From: Eutreptiella sp. 'Long Island Sound 2002'
Lineage: Eukaryota > Euglenozoa > Euglenophyceae > Eutreptiales > Eutreptiaceae
Assembly (NCBI GenBank): GCA_964036045.1
Contig: OZ038378.1
Coordinates: 180,228,288-180,292,287, forward strand
Direction of reading: 5' to 3'
Length of the DNA stretch: 64,000 nucleotides
Part shown: piece after piece, positions 1-9,061 of the stretch
How the letters are laid out: each line of letters begins with the position of its first letter
How positions within the stretch are numbered: position 1 is the stretch's first letter
The notes under the pieces: model-generated
The model's input: the letters and a program-made list of their open reading frames with translations, nothing else
Told to the model about the DNA's origin: nothing
The model's database searches: none
Made by a program: the position numbers and the translations under genes

Positions 1-735
1 AGAGATGCACTGAGCATCCAGGCATTTCTATCTTAGTATTGGCCCCACCAAAAGTGGTGATAACACATTTTGACCTATGGAACCAAACACCCAATCAGGA
101 TATGGAGTGGACCCCTTAATCCCTTATCAATGTGAGGCAAATCATCTTTTCCTGAGTTGATTGAAAACTGACATATCCAGGGCAGAGCCTATGAATTTAT
201 CTATGTTTTCTCATGAATTCTTAGCTGTCCTAGTGGTATGCACCCTAGGGGGCTGGGCACCTCTTTTTGAGAGGTCCTGGGTTCCATTCCCGGTCAGCCT
301 AGCTAAGTAGGAAGATCCCATGTGACATGGCAGTGACCTCATCGCCACATGCCCTGCCACCTCAGCACATATGGGACCCAAAACAAAGAGTGCACATCTC
401 TAGAGATGGCACTATGGAGATAGAGTGACCATGGGGCAGTTTTCCAACTCTTTTCCAAAACATTTCAGCTATCTTTGTGAATATGCAATCCGATTTGAAC
501 TGAGTTGCAGTTTCTGTGAATATCCTTTCATCTTTCACTGTTTACACTGCAGCCCTTCATGCTTTGATCCTGATTCCCTTCTACTTGCATACGTCTGGCT
601 TGGGCTATCCTCGATTGATTGTATTTCAGCAAACAAAAGCTTTTCATCTTCAAAAACAAGCAGCAGGAAACCCTACACCAGCAGCAAGCAGCAGGAGAGG
701 CACAAACACAGTGTTGAAATCACTATAAACTTTTC
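1..735 (+). repeat. 3' part of the upstream LTR of element 1
   Basis: This sequence recurs with few changes at 21389-22117 and 24690-25424, always ending in the same motif (GAAATCACTATAAAC plus a short T-rich run). In this copy it is followed at 736 by a primer-binding-like site, which marks it as the end of an LTR. ORFs in it are not conserved as protein and I regard them as non-coding. The LTR begins outside the window. Confidence 0.8.
224..299 (+). other. tRNA-like sequence inside the LTR
   Basis: A stem ACCTC/GAGGT encloses a seven-base loop TTTTTGA. It is followed by a T-arm-like hairpin (CTGGG, loop TTCCATT, CCCGG) and a partly matching acceptor-like end (GCTG near 224, CAGC at 295). 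The B-box-like string GGTTCCATTCC differs from consensus at the conserved purine, and the D-arm is poor. It is present in all three LTR copies. A working tRNA is unlikely; a tRNA-derived promoter or SINE remnant is possible. Confidence 0.4.
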
Positions 736-748
736 TGGTAGCAAGAGG
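736..748 (+). promoter_or_regulatory. Probable primer-binding site of element 1
   Basis: The sequence TGGTAGCAAGAGG directly follows the LTR end. It matches the initiator-Met tRNA complement used by element 2 (TGGTAGCAGAGG) except for one extra A, so it is probably a slightly decayed tRNA-iMet site. Confidence 0.55.
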
Positions 749-836
749 CAGACTGTCTCTGCGTACCGGCAGCAACCCCGTGCCGTACAACCAGTGCGCC
801 GAGATCAGTCACATATAAGCAGAAGGGCGAACGAAT

Positions 837-3344
837 ATGGACACAAAGAAGGAGGACACCGACGTGAAGTCAGCGCCTGAGGCACCAGCAAGGCCAGCAC
901 CGGGTGAACCTGGACCTGGACCTAGCGCTGTACCTTCGGAGCCCTTACATGGGCCAGTGGACGTGGCTGAGGACTCTTTAGATGGACTCCAGTCGGCCTT
1001 CAGGGCCCTCTCAGTCGAGGAGGTGGTCGGTCAGCCTGTGAAGAGGAAGAGAGAGAGCGAGAAGGATGCTGGAGACGAAGCAGACGAAGGAGAGGACCAA
1101 GGGCAAGACCTGACAAATGACCCCACCTTCGAAGGCGCACCAAGCGCTTCTGGCCTCCACGCATCACCCTCTCCTATAACCACCACACACCCAGTTCCAG
1201 ACCCAGCCGCTGCAACATCCACTCCCATAACCAACCCGCCTATGGCAGAGAGCACAGGCTTTACCCGCATGCCTGCCTACCCTGCCTATGGTTTCGGCCC
1301 ACCTACCACTGCGTTTCCTGAGGCAACTACTGCCAGTGAGCCGGTGGCTTCCAGTTCTGCGCCGCGATGGTATGCGGCTGACTATCACCATCCTCTACCC
1401 GCTACTGGAACCTATGTGGATGTTCCTGGGTATGCACCTGGGTATGCAACCTTGAGTTGGTTGAGGAGAGGACCTGAGTCTCTTGGAGGCAGGAGTAGAG
1501 GATCGGGGAGATCCTCCAACAGGTCCCTGACGCGGTCGGAGATCAACGAGGTGCTCCGAGGAGCCACTTCTAAAATCGTTGGTGGCCTCACTCAAGAGAT
1601 CCGAGAGAAACTGGAGCCCCTGATGATACCGCCCCAAGCGTCACCTACCACGGTGGGAGTGTCACCCCATCGATTACAGGCCAACCACCTGGTGGCAGGG
1701 CTGACAAACACCCTGGGGGGCCTGAGAAGCCGACCGATGCCGACCCCTGCAGCGATACCGAGAAGTCTTTTCGTACCAAGAACGGCCCAGCCGCCCTACA
1801 GCCACGTGACGAACTGTACGAGGGCCGAGCTGGACCGGCTGGGGCTGACAGCCTTGAGGGCAATGGTGGACGTGGAGCCTTATGGCTCTAGTGATCTAGG
1901 CGGAGACCCCTCCGATGATGAGCCACCGTCGATGACTTCTGCTTCGCCCTCGGAGGACGATGACCCGGAGGACCCCGAGAACCCAAGGGGAAAGAAGAAG
2001 AAGAAGAAGAAGAAGACCCGACGCCCTGAGGGACGCAGGTCTCAGGAGGCTAAGGCTATTGCCACCTCCAAGATCGTGGTGAACCTGCCTGAGTTCACAG
2101 GCAACGACCTCAGCAAGTTCGCTGAGACTTTTGGCCGGTTTCTCCGATTGACCGGCCAAACCCACGCTAGTGGACGAGTCAAGTGCGATCTGCTCCTGCA
2201 GTGCTGCAAGACCAAGTACCTGGAGAAGCAGGTCAGGCAGATCGTGACTAACTCCGCCACTTTTGCCGATGTGTTGGTTGCCTTGGAGAGGCAGTACCCG
2301 ACCTACGAAACCGACCTCTCCATCAGGGCCGAGATCCAGAACCTGCCCGTGCTTCCCAACAACCCCAAACCTGGCAGGGTCTCTGAGCTGTTGGCTGACC
2401 TGGATCACTGGGCTGGATGATTGACGCCCGGTTCCCACAGCAGCGACGACCTGCTGTTCTGGTTGGTGGCCAAGCTTCCTCGAGAGCTGTGGGACGACTG
2501 CCGTTCGACGGCAGAGCGCAAGGCTAGATCCCTCCGCTACGAGGATCTATGCGTGCTACTCCTGGAGCTGGCGCTGGAGAAGGAGAGCGACCAGCACCTG
2601 AACAACTACCGTCCTGGAGGAGGAGGTTCTGGAGGTCATGGCAAAGGGTACCAAGGGTCCAGACCTGGGCAGGGGACTACCCCCAAACACGCCCACGCCC
2701 GTATCATGGAGAACGTTAAGGAGCTCTTCTGGTGTGATGCCAGAGACAAGCAGGGACACCTGCAGCACGCCCCTGACTGCGAGCAGCGAGACTGCTTCGT
2801 AGTCCAGGGGAAGCAGCAGGAGAAGAACACCGGCGCCAAAGCGAAGCTGCCGGATCATTACAGGTGCACCATCACGTGTGCCTTCTGCGGGAAGCGGAAG
2901 CACTACGAGGATGAGTGCTACCATAAGCAACGCCTATCGGCGAAGCTTAAGGGTGAAGATCCTGGCAAAGGCTCAGGCAAAGGTGGAGGCAAAGGCAAAG
3001 GCAACGACTCCAGCAAGGGCAAGTCGAAAGGACGTGGACAAGGGCAAGACAAGGGTCGAGGTGGACGAGGAGGAGGCGCTAACCGCCAGCCAGATAAGGA
3101 CAACAAGAACAAGGACAAGAACGGAGGCAACCCCAACCCTAATCCAGGGGGGAACTCCGAGCCCTCTGGAGGGCAGTCTGGTCCTACCACACGCTCACAA
3201 ACGCAGGCCCAGCAAGAACAAGGGGCCAAGCGTGAGCATGAAGGTGGTGATGACGGCAACGCTAAGAAGAGGAGCCGTTTCATGAGGATGGCCCGCAAAT
3301 GGCGGAACAAGGGGTTCGAGGTGACCTGTCCCGCGGAGTTCTGA
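837..3344 (+). pseudogene. gag: Element 1 gag (capsid/nucleocapsid), one internal stop
   Basis: The ATG at 837 opens a frame with a Pro/Ser/Thr-rich N-terminus and a polylysine stretch near residue 388. A capsid-like helical part follows (VVNLPEFTG onward, residues about 410-525). The frame is cut by TGA at 2418-2420 and continues in the same frame. It then has a CCHC zinc knuckle (C-x2-C-x4-H-x4-C, near 2878-2920) and a Gly/Lys/Gln-rich RNA-binding tail. The internal TGA lies in a conserved-looking region and reads best as a point mutation, for example from CGA. A second TGA at 3342-3344 ends gag exactly before the protease and may be a functional gag/pol boundary. Confidence 0.85.
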
Positions 3345-4751
3345 CGGGGACGCTCCGGTGGCACCCAAGACCTGGTGTTTTGGGTACGTATCCGACTAGG
3401 GGGACGTGAATACCTGGGGGTATTGGACACTGGCGCCACCATATCTATAGTGGCCAAGAAAATTTTACCTTGTGGGATCCTGAAGAACACCATGACCACC
3501 GCGGCTATACGTATGGGGGATGGACATGTGGTGCACAGCTGCGGGGACTGTGAAGTGGAGGTACCTATGGGCTCCCGGACTATCGCCCATCGGTTCTATG
3601 TGATGGACACTGAGGCCTTCGACTTTGTATTGGGGACTGACTTCTTCGTACAGCACTCCGAGATACAATCCCTGACGCTGCAAGCGCCCTACCTCCTCTA
3701 CGTGGACCACGGCAGTGGCAGAGAGTCTGTGCCACTGGAGCAGTCGGAACATACCTCGAGTTATCTGAGGCTATCGAAGGAGGAGCCCTCAAACATGATG
3801 GCGGCCTCCAAAACTGAGGACTATCAACTATTGGGGGAAGTCCTAGACCAAGGTCTGAAGGAGTTGGGTTACTCTAGAGAAGACCTGAGTGTGGAGTTGT
3901 TCGCCAGCGACAAGCAGCATGTACTGGACCTTTACTGCAGCAAGGGGAAGAACTGCAGCTACAAATTTTACTGGCCCTCTTTCGGGATGGCCTACGGGAA
4001 CCCCAGGTTCAGTGAACTGGGGAAGGTCCTGACCAAGGTGGCCTTGGAACCCTCCCGTATGGTCCTGTGTTCCCCCGATTGGGGAGCCCATGGAGGCAAC
4101 GAGTACTGGCGAAACCTCCTGGACAGGCTGACTATCAGCTCTGTTCGGTTACCTGATGAGGCCATCTACGTGCCTCTGGGGCGTAAGACGCCTATTGGGA
4201 AACCCGGATGGGGGAGTATGCTGAGCGTGGTGGACGGAGGTCTTACCTCCATCCCCTGGGAGGATCTGGACCCAGCTGTGGTCCAGGCTATACAACGAGA
4301 AAGCGATGGACTCGCCTTGGGTGACTTGAAAGATCGCCTACGACCTCAAGATGCTATTGAAACTATACCCGGAGGAGATGAGTACGTCGTGACTGACACC
4401 AACGCCCCCAACTCTCCCTGCCATGTACCTGTTCCTGATGGAGTCTCTGAGTGTGGACTATCTGAGCTACCTAGCTCTATCCACTCAGATGACGAAACTG
4501 AGCACGACGCCTTCTTCGTGCAGACCTGTGTGGAGGAAGTGGAGAACGCCGAGTACGTCGCCCCACTGAAACCCCTACTCTCCATGAGGGTGGAAGACCC
4601 CGTGGACGAAGAGCTGGACCCTCGATCCAGGCTAAGGGAGTATGTGGATTCCAAGAGGAAGTTGGTGGCAAAAAAGCTATGCTACGCGAAGCCTACCCGC
4701 AGCTCATGGCCATTGAAGCAAGGACGTATGGGAGATCTATCCCAATTGTAG
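3345..4751 (+). pseudogene. pol: Element 1 pol, protease and methyltransferase-like region
   Basis: The frame continues from gag without a shift. An aspartic protease motif LDTGAT lies at about 3424-3441, and no ATG precedes it in this frame, so protease must be made as a gag fusion. From about 3810 to 4260 an extra domain follows with VELFAS, then YGNPRF, then a CSPDWG-type strand and a YW helix. This is the order of motifs in phage-type N6-adenine methyltransferases (D-x-A/FA, NPPY/F, P-x-W). The catalytic-type motif is NPRF instead of NPPF, so activity is doubtful. The segment ends at TAG 4749-4751, after which the same frame stays open; CAG to TAG would explain it. Confidence 0.75.
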
Positions 4752-7538
4752 GAGGACCTCGAACAGAAGATCACCACCTGGCAAAGGGAGGTAGATCTTA
4801 AGCTCATGAAGAGCGTATGGGGCGCCCATGTGAGGACCCCAGAGGAGGACGACCTCTCGGAGGAATGTGTATGTGAACCCCCTCGAGCGTGCCTATGTTG
4901 CCATCGTCCACCGGAGATGGTTGAACAAGACCTTCTATATGCCTACCAAGGGCTGAAGGACACTACCACGGGCGAAGAGTCGGTGGAGGACCACCTCCCG
5001 ACGTCTATTACTCAGGGGGCAAGCAACTTACACTCTGACGAGGACATGGAGGACAAGATCAAGGTATTGGACCCGCGGGTACAGAAGCTTATAAGGACCT
5101 ATCTGGAGGTGTTCGGAGAACTACCCCCTCCAGCCTCATGTGACAAGCTGGTACAGATGAACCTCAAGCTGAAACCCGAGTTCGTGGGTCACAAGATCCG
5201 GAGGAGACCCTATCCAGCTCCTAAAGAGCAGGCCGACGAGATTGAGCGACAGATACAAGAATGTATCGACGCTGGCCTAGTCCTGGAGTACAAGGACGGG
5301 GACTACCCCCTACACTGCAGCCCCTGTTTCCTGGTGGCTAAACCTGGGTCTACAGCCAAACGGCTGGTAGTGGACTACGGAGAGCTGAACAAGAAAACGC
5401 TGAACCACTCAGGGTCCATTCCCAATATGGAGTCTACCCTGGAGAAGATAGCCTCCTGTCGCTACAAGACCAAAACGGACAAGAGGTGCGGATTCTGGCA
5501 AGTGGACCTGACGCCCAACGCACAGGAACTACTGGCCTTCATCACCCCTCAGGGGAGGGTGTTCAAGTGGAAGGTCATGCCGTTTGGTGTGGCCAACGCA
5601 CCCGCTCTATTCCAAGAGCTGATGAACAAGATCTTGTCCATCCTACGAAGGAGACCTAAGGTGCAGGAGCTCATATCCCGTGGGGCCCAGATGGAGGCTC
5701 ACATGGACGATGTATGCCTCGGGACCAATACCCAGGAGGATCACCTAATCCTCTTGGGTGAGTTCTTTGCCGTCTCCCAGGAGAACCACACACAACTCAA
5801 GCTGGAGAAGTGTGAGTTCATGCAGGAGACCATGCAGTACCTGGGGTTTGACGTTGGCTATGGGTCATGGACCCCAGCGGCCTCTAAGGCCAAACCCCTG
5901 ATGGATGCCAAGGTACGACACGAAGACCCCAAGAAAGGACTTCATGATGTACGCAGTTTCATTGGGGCGTGCAACTTCTATCGCCGCCATATCAAAACCT
6001 TCACCTACACCAGCGCCATTCTGACGGACTTGATCAAGAAGAGTACTACTTGGCGCTGGGGCCCACAAGAGCAACAAGCGTTTGACGAACTCAAAGACAA
6101 GGTGGCCAACGCTAAGTGCTTGGGCGTGCCTAAGGCACAAGGGGAGATTATCCTGGTGACCGACGCCAGCAATGTGGGCGGTGGTGGAACGTTGTTCCAA
6201 TGGCAAGCACTAGAGAAGGAGGAGTTCGACTCGGCCATTTCCCAATGGGGGACGGAAGGTCTCAACCGAGATGGAACCCTCAAGCACAGCTACCCTGGCG
6301 ACAAGTGGGTCCTAGTACCTCTGGGCCACTGGAACTGGAAATGGAACCAGGCCAGGGGGAACTACTCCACCTATGAGCAGGAATTGCTCGCGGCTATAGT
6401 GGTGCTATCCTCACAAGCACGACTGTTGGGGAGTAACCCTGTGGTCTGGCTGTGCGACCAAGAACCGGTCCGCAGTTTCCAGAAGGGCCCCCCACCTGAG
6501 AAGGCCAAGCTACGGCGCTGGTGGACCTACGTCAGTCAACTACGGCTGACGCTACACCATATCCAGGGAGTGAAGAACGAGTGTGCAGACTACATCAGCC
6601 GCAACAACTTCGACGCCCTGATTGGTGCCCGGTCTGAAGCGCTGGCTAAGGAGGCGTTCAGCCGTATGGACGTCCACTTGGACCTCAACATGACAATGAT
6701 ACGCCCCCTGGATGGACTCCAACAATCGGAGTACCTGAAGGAGTTTGGGGATATCTACAAGCGCCTGGAGAAACGCCTTGAACCCCTCCTGGTCAACCAA
6801 GACCAGTGGAAGAGGGACAAGAGCTACCTCTGGCACGAGGACCGCATCGTGGTGCCTAGTGACAGAGTCCCAGCGCTGCTGAAGTGGACCCATGAGTCCA
6901 GCGGTCATGTGGGTGCCGACCGTACCCTGAGGCTGTTCAAGCAGTGGTTCCACACTACGTGGACTGACGACCAACTGCGGAAAACCCTCCAGCCTATCGT
7001 GGACAAGTGCCCGTGCAGGTCCTGTAAACCAGGGGATATCAGGGACAGAGGTCTCTACTCGACCCTGCCCATCCCTCACTGTGCTAACAGTGTTCTATAC
7101 GTGGACTACACGGAGATGCCGAAGTTCGGGGGCTATGACTTCGCCCTTGTGATAACCTGTGGGTTGACCAGGTTTACCAGGGTGTTCCCATGTAACAAGC
7201 ACATTACCGGGGAGGAGACTATCAAGATACTCCTGGAGGAGTGGTTTTGTGTCGATGGGGCGCCCAAGGAGATCAACTCCGATGAGGACGTACGAGTACG
7301 CTCAGATACCGGTCGGTACAAGAGGGTCCTGAGATCCCTGAATGTCCAGGTGTCTACAGGGATTCCCTACTCGCACACGAGCAACCCCCTATGTGAGCGA
7401 CAGATCCGTGTCCTGAAGGAGAATGTACATATATGGTGCAAAACTGAACGCACCAGAGACTGGGTGAGACTACTCCCCGTCATATCCTTGATGATGAACT
7501 CCCAAGAGAGTTCAGCTACTGGCTACTCACCCCATTAG
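4752..7538 (+). pseudogene. pol: Element 1 pol, reverse transcriptase, RNase H and integrase core
   Basis: Counting from the ATG at 4806, the reverse transcriptase fingers and palm include RLVVDYGELN (about residue 188) and the catalytic HMDD (about residue 299). RNase H starts at VTDASN (about 450), with TYEQELLAA and the WLCDQEPV strand. The integrase has an H-x3-H and CPCRSC zinc region (about 695-740). Its DDE core has D in VDYTEM, D in NSDEDV and E in CERQ, with D-x37-E. The frame ends at TAG 7536-7538 inside the integrase GYSPxxLFLGR motif, where chromoviruses normally read on. This stop is therefore almost certainly a mutation. Confidence 0.88.
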
Positions 7539-8276
7539 CTATTCCTAGGGCGCCCGGCATGGTTCCTACATGCCCCCTATCCAGAGGACACCCATTCTTC
7601 TGTGGGTGAGTGGGTCCAAGAGCAACAAGCGAAGGTGAACAAGGCCAAGGCTATGCTCCAGAGAGTGAGGGAGCGTCAGTGGAACAAGAAGAATAAGCAC
7701 CGAGTACCGGCCACCTACCAAGAGGGGGACTGGGTGCTGGTGCACCACAGTCGACTACCCGCCTGGCCACGCTCTACCAGCGATGACCCATACTTCGGGC
7801 CGTACAAGATTCTATCAGTGGACGGACACCGTATCACCGTGCGGTGTTCTCCCCGTCTAGGGGGGACCCTGGTGTGCGCTGCTCAACACCTGAAGCGCTA
7901 CTATGATCCTGAAGACCTCTGTGGGGAGGAGTGGGAGCTGAACGACGAGGAAATCGCCGCTCTGGACCTACAAGGGGCTGCCAGCCCTATCGAGGTTGAA
8001 GGTGAACTCCCCGACATGAACGCCGAGGAGATGGCTAAGGAGGGCTTCTACCTGGTGAAGTCTGTCCTACGCCATCGCTATCGCCAGGGTTGGCGCTTCC
8101 TCACCCTCTGGGAAGGGTTTGGAGTCGAAGAGGCCACCTGGGAGCCCTTCTCTTCGTTTGTTCTACCTGAGGGACGCCTAAACTCAGTTCTGGTTGACTA
8201 CTTGTCCCAGAACAACCTTGGTGAGTTGCTGAGGCTCGCTGAGACGCTTGCCTCCAAGACTAAAGCTAGGGACTGA
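7539..8276 (+). pseudogene. pol: Element 1 integrase C-terminus and chromodomain
   Basis: The frame carries on directly after the TAG with LFLGRPAW and an integrase C-terminal barrel (GDWVLVHH, YFGPYKILSV). It then has a chromodomain at about 8050-8210, recognisable from YLVKSVLRHRYR, FLTLWEGFG and ATWEPFSSF. The frame ends at TGA 8274-8276. A C-terminal chromodomain is typical of chromoviruses and directs integration to marked chromatin. A second copy of this end is found at 22118-22458. Confidence 0.88.
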
Positions 8277-8456
8277 ACCTTACCCTTACCTGCCTAAGCG
8301 TATGTGTGAGTGTGCTATTCCTAAGGTCCTGAGAGCAAGCCGCAGAAGCAGTGTCCTAATTATACCCAAGTCTGCACGCTTGCTAAACCTGGAGGGTTGG
8401 CTTATTGATGCCACGGGGTACGCCCCGGGTCTCCCCTCCCCTAAGCGCCCAATTTC
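8277..8456 (+). other. Element 1 3' untranslated region
   Basis: Short non-coding stretch between the pol stop and the presumed LTR start. It aligns poorly with the equivalent stretch at 22459-22598. I see no clear polypurine tract. Confidence 0.5.
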
Positions 8457-8529
8457 TGTGCTGGCGCAAAACCTTTGGGGAATACCCAGCGTACTAATCC
8501 AGGTATTGTTTTCCCTACCTATCTGTCTA
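8457..8529 (+). repeat. Start of the downstream LTR of element 1, cut by element 2
   Basis: Homology with the LTR at 22587 onward begins at GCGCCCAATTTCTGTGCTGG. The TG at 8457 is the likely LTR start. The LTR is interrupted after 8529 and resumes at 19332 in the equivalent position of the other copy. Confidence 0.65.
8525..8529. repeat. Left target-site duplication of element 2
   Basis: GTCTA directly precedes the 5' LTR and is repeated at 19327-19331 directly after the 3' LTR. Five bases is the usual duplication size for Ty3/gypsy integrases. Confidence 0.95.
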
Positions 8530-9061
8530 TGTAAGTGCGGCTAGCCCCATCTGCTCAGATTTTCAGACATTCTGCCCAGATTGGCTACATTTTGGTCATT
8601 TTCTTTGCTTCGGCGGAATCGCCGCCTCGCAGCTCAGTCACAGGATATTTCCTATATATTTCTGATATGCCGGATTTGATTCCGCGGTCCATTTCCCGTA
8701 AATCCGCCGCGTTCCGCTATTTTAGCTGGAATTGCCATTTGCCGCTGACGCGCGCTCGCGGGCCAGATCGGCCAAACATTTTTACATAATTGGATTATTT
8801 AAATCTTTTCAGACAGTTTTGGACACTCAGATGTATTTAGAATAATTCGCATCAATTTTCTTCATAGACTGGGATTTTCTGCCGGATAACAATCAGCATG
8901 GACCTTGCTTCTGTTGTCGCTGCTCTCGCCTCTGTTGGTGTTCGAGTATCCGGTTCTACCCCCAATAACAACATCCAGGGAGACTCCTCGCGTGCCTGCC
9001 CCACTGGTCTTGCCGGCCCCGAGCCCTCCGGCACCCTCAACGACCCAGGGCAGCACTTTCA
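8530..9061 (+). repeat. 5' LTR of element 2
   Basis: It is 532 bp, begins TGTAAGTGCG and ends CACTTTCA, and is the same as 18795-19326. A TATA-like string (TATATATT, 8653-8660) could set transcription start. The first 54 codons of the gag frame lie inside this LTR. Confidence 0.96.
8653..8660 (+). promoter_or_regulatory. TATA-like motif in the LTR
   Basis: TATATATT lies about 245 bases before the first gag ATG, a plausible place for a promoter. Nothing else confirms it. Confidence 0.35.

Larger units (their letters stand above)
1..8529 (+). mobile_element. Ty3/gypsy chromovirus element 1, left part (old copy)
   Basis: The segment contains the end of a long LTR (1-735), a primer-binding-like site (736), one gag-pol frame (837-8276), a short 3' UTR and the start of the downstream LTR. 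Domain order is gag, zinc knuckle, protease, methyltransferase-like domain, reverse transcriptase, RNase H, integrase, chromodomain, which is the Ty3/gypsy chromovirus order plus one extra domain. The element is interrupted at 8529 by element 2 and continues at 19327. Four in-frame stops show decay. Its true 5' end lies outside the window. Confidence 0.9.

Noticed and set aside
425-880. ORFs in the LTR (425-880, 516-728, 21902-22114, 25206-25418)
   Set aside because: They differ between LTR copies by changes that do not respect the frame and resemble no protein.
837-8276. Alternative genetic code in which TAG and TGA are sense codons
   Set aside because: Element 2 pol, the decarboxylase and the channel gene all end at TGA in the expected place, and intact element 2 has only one internal stop.
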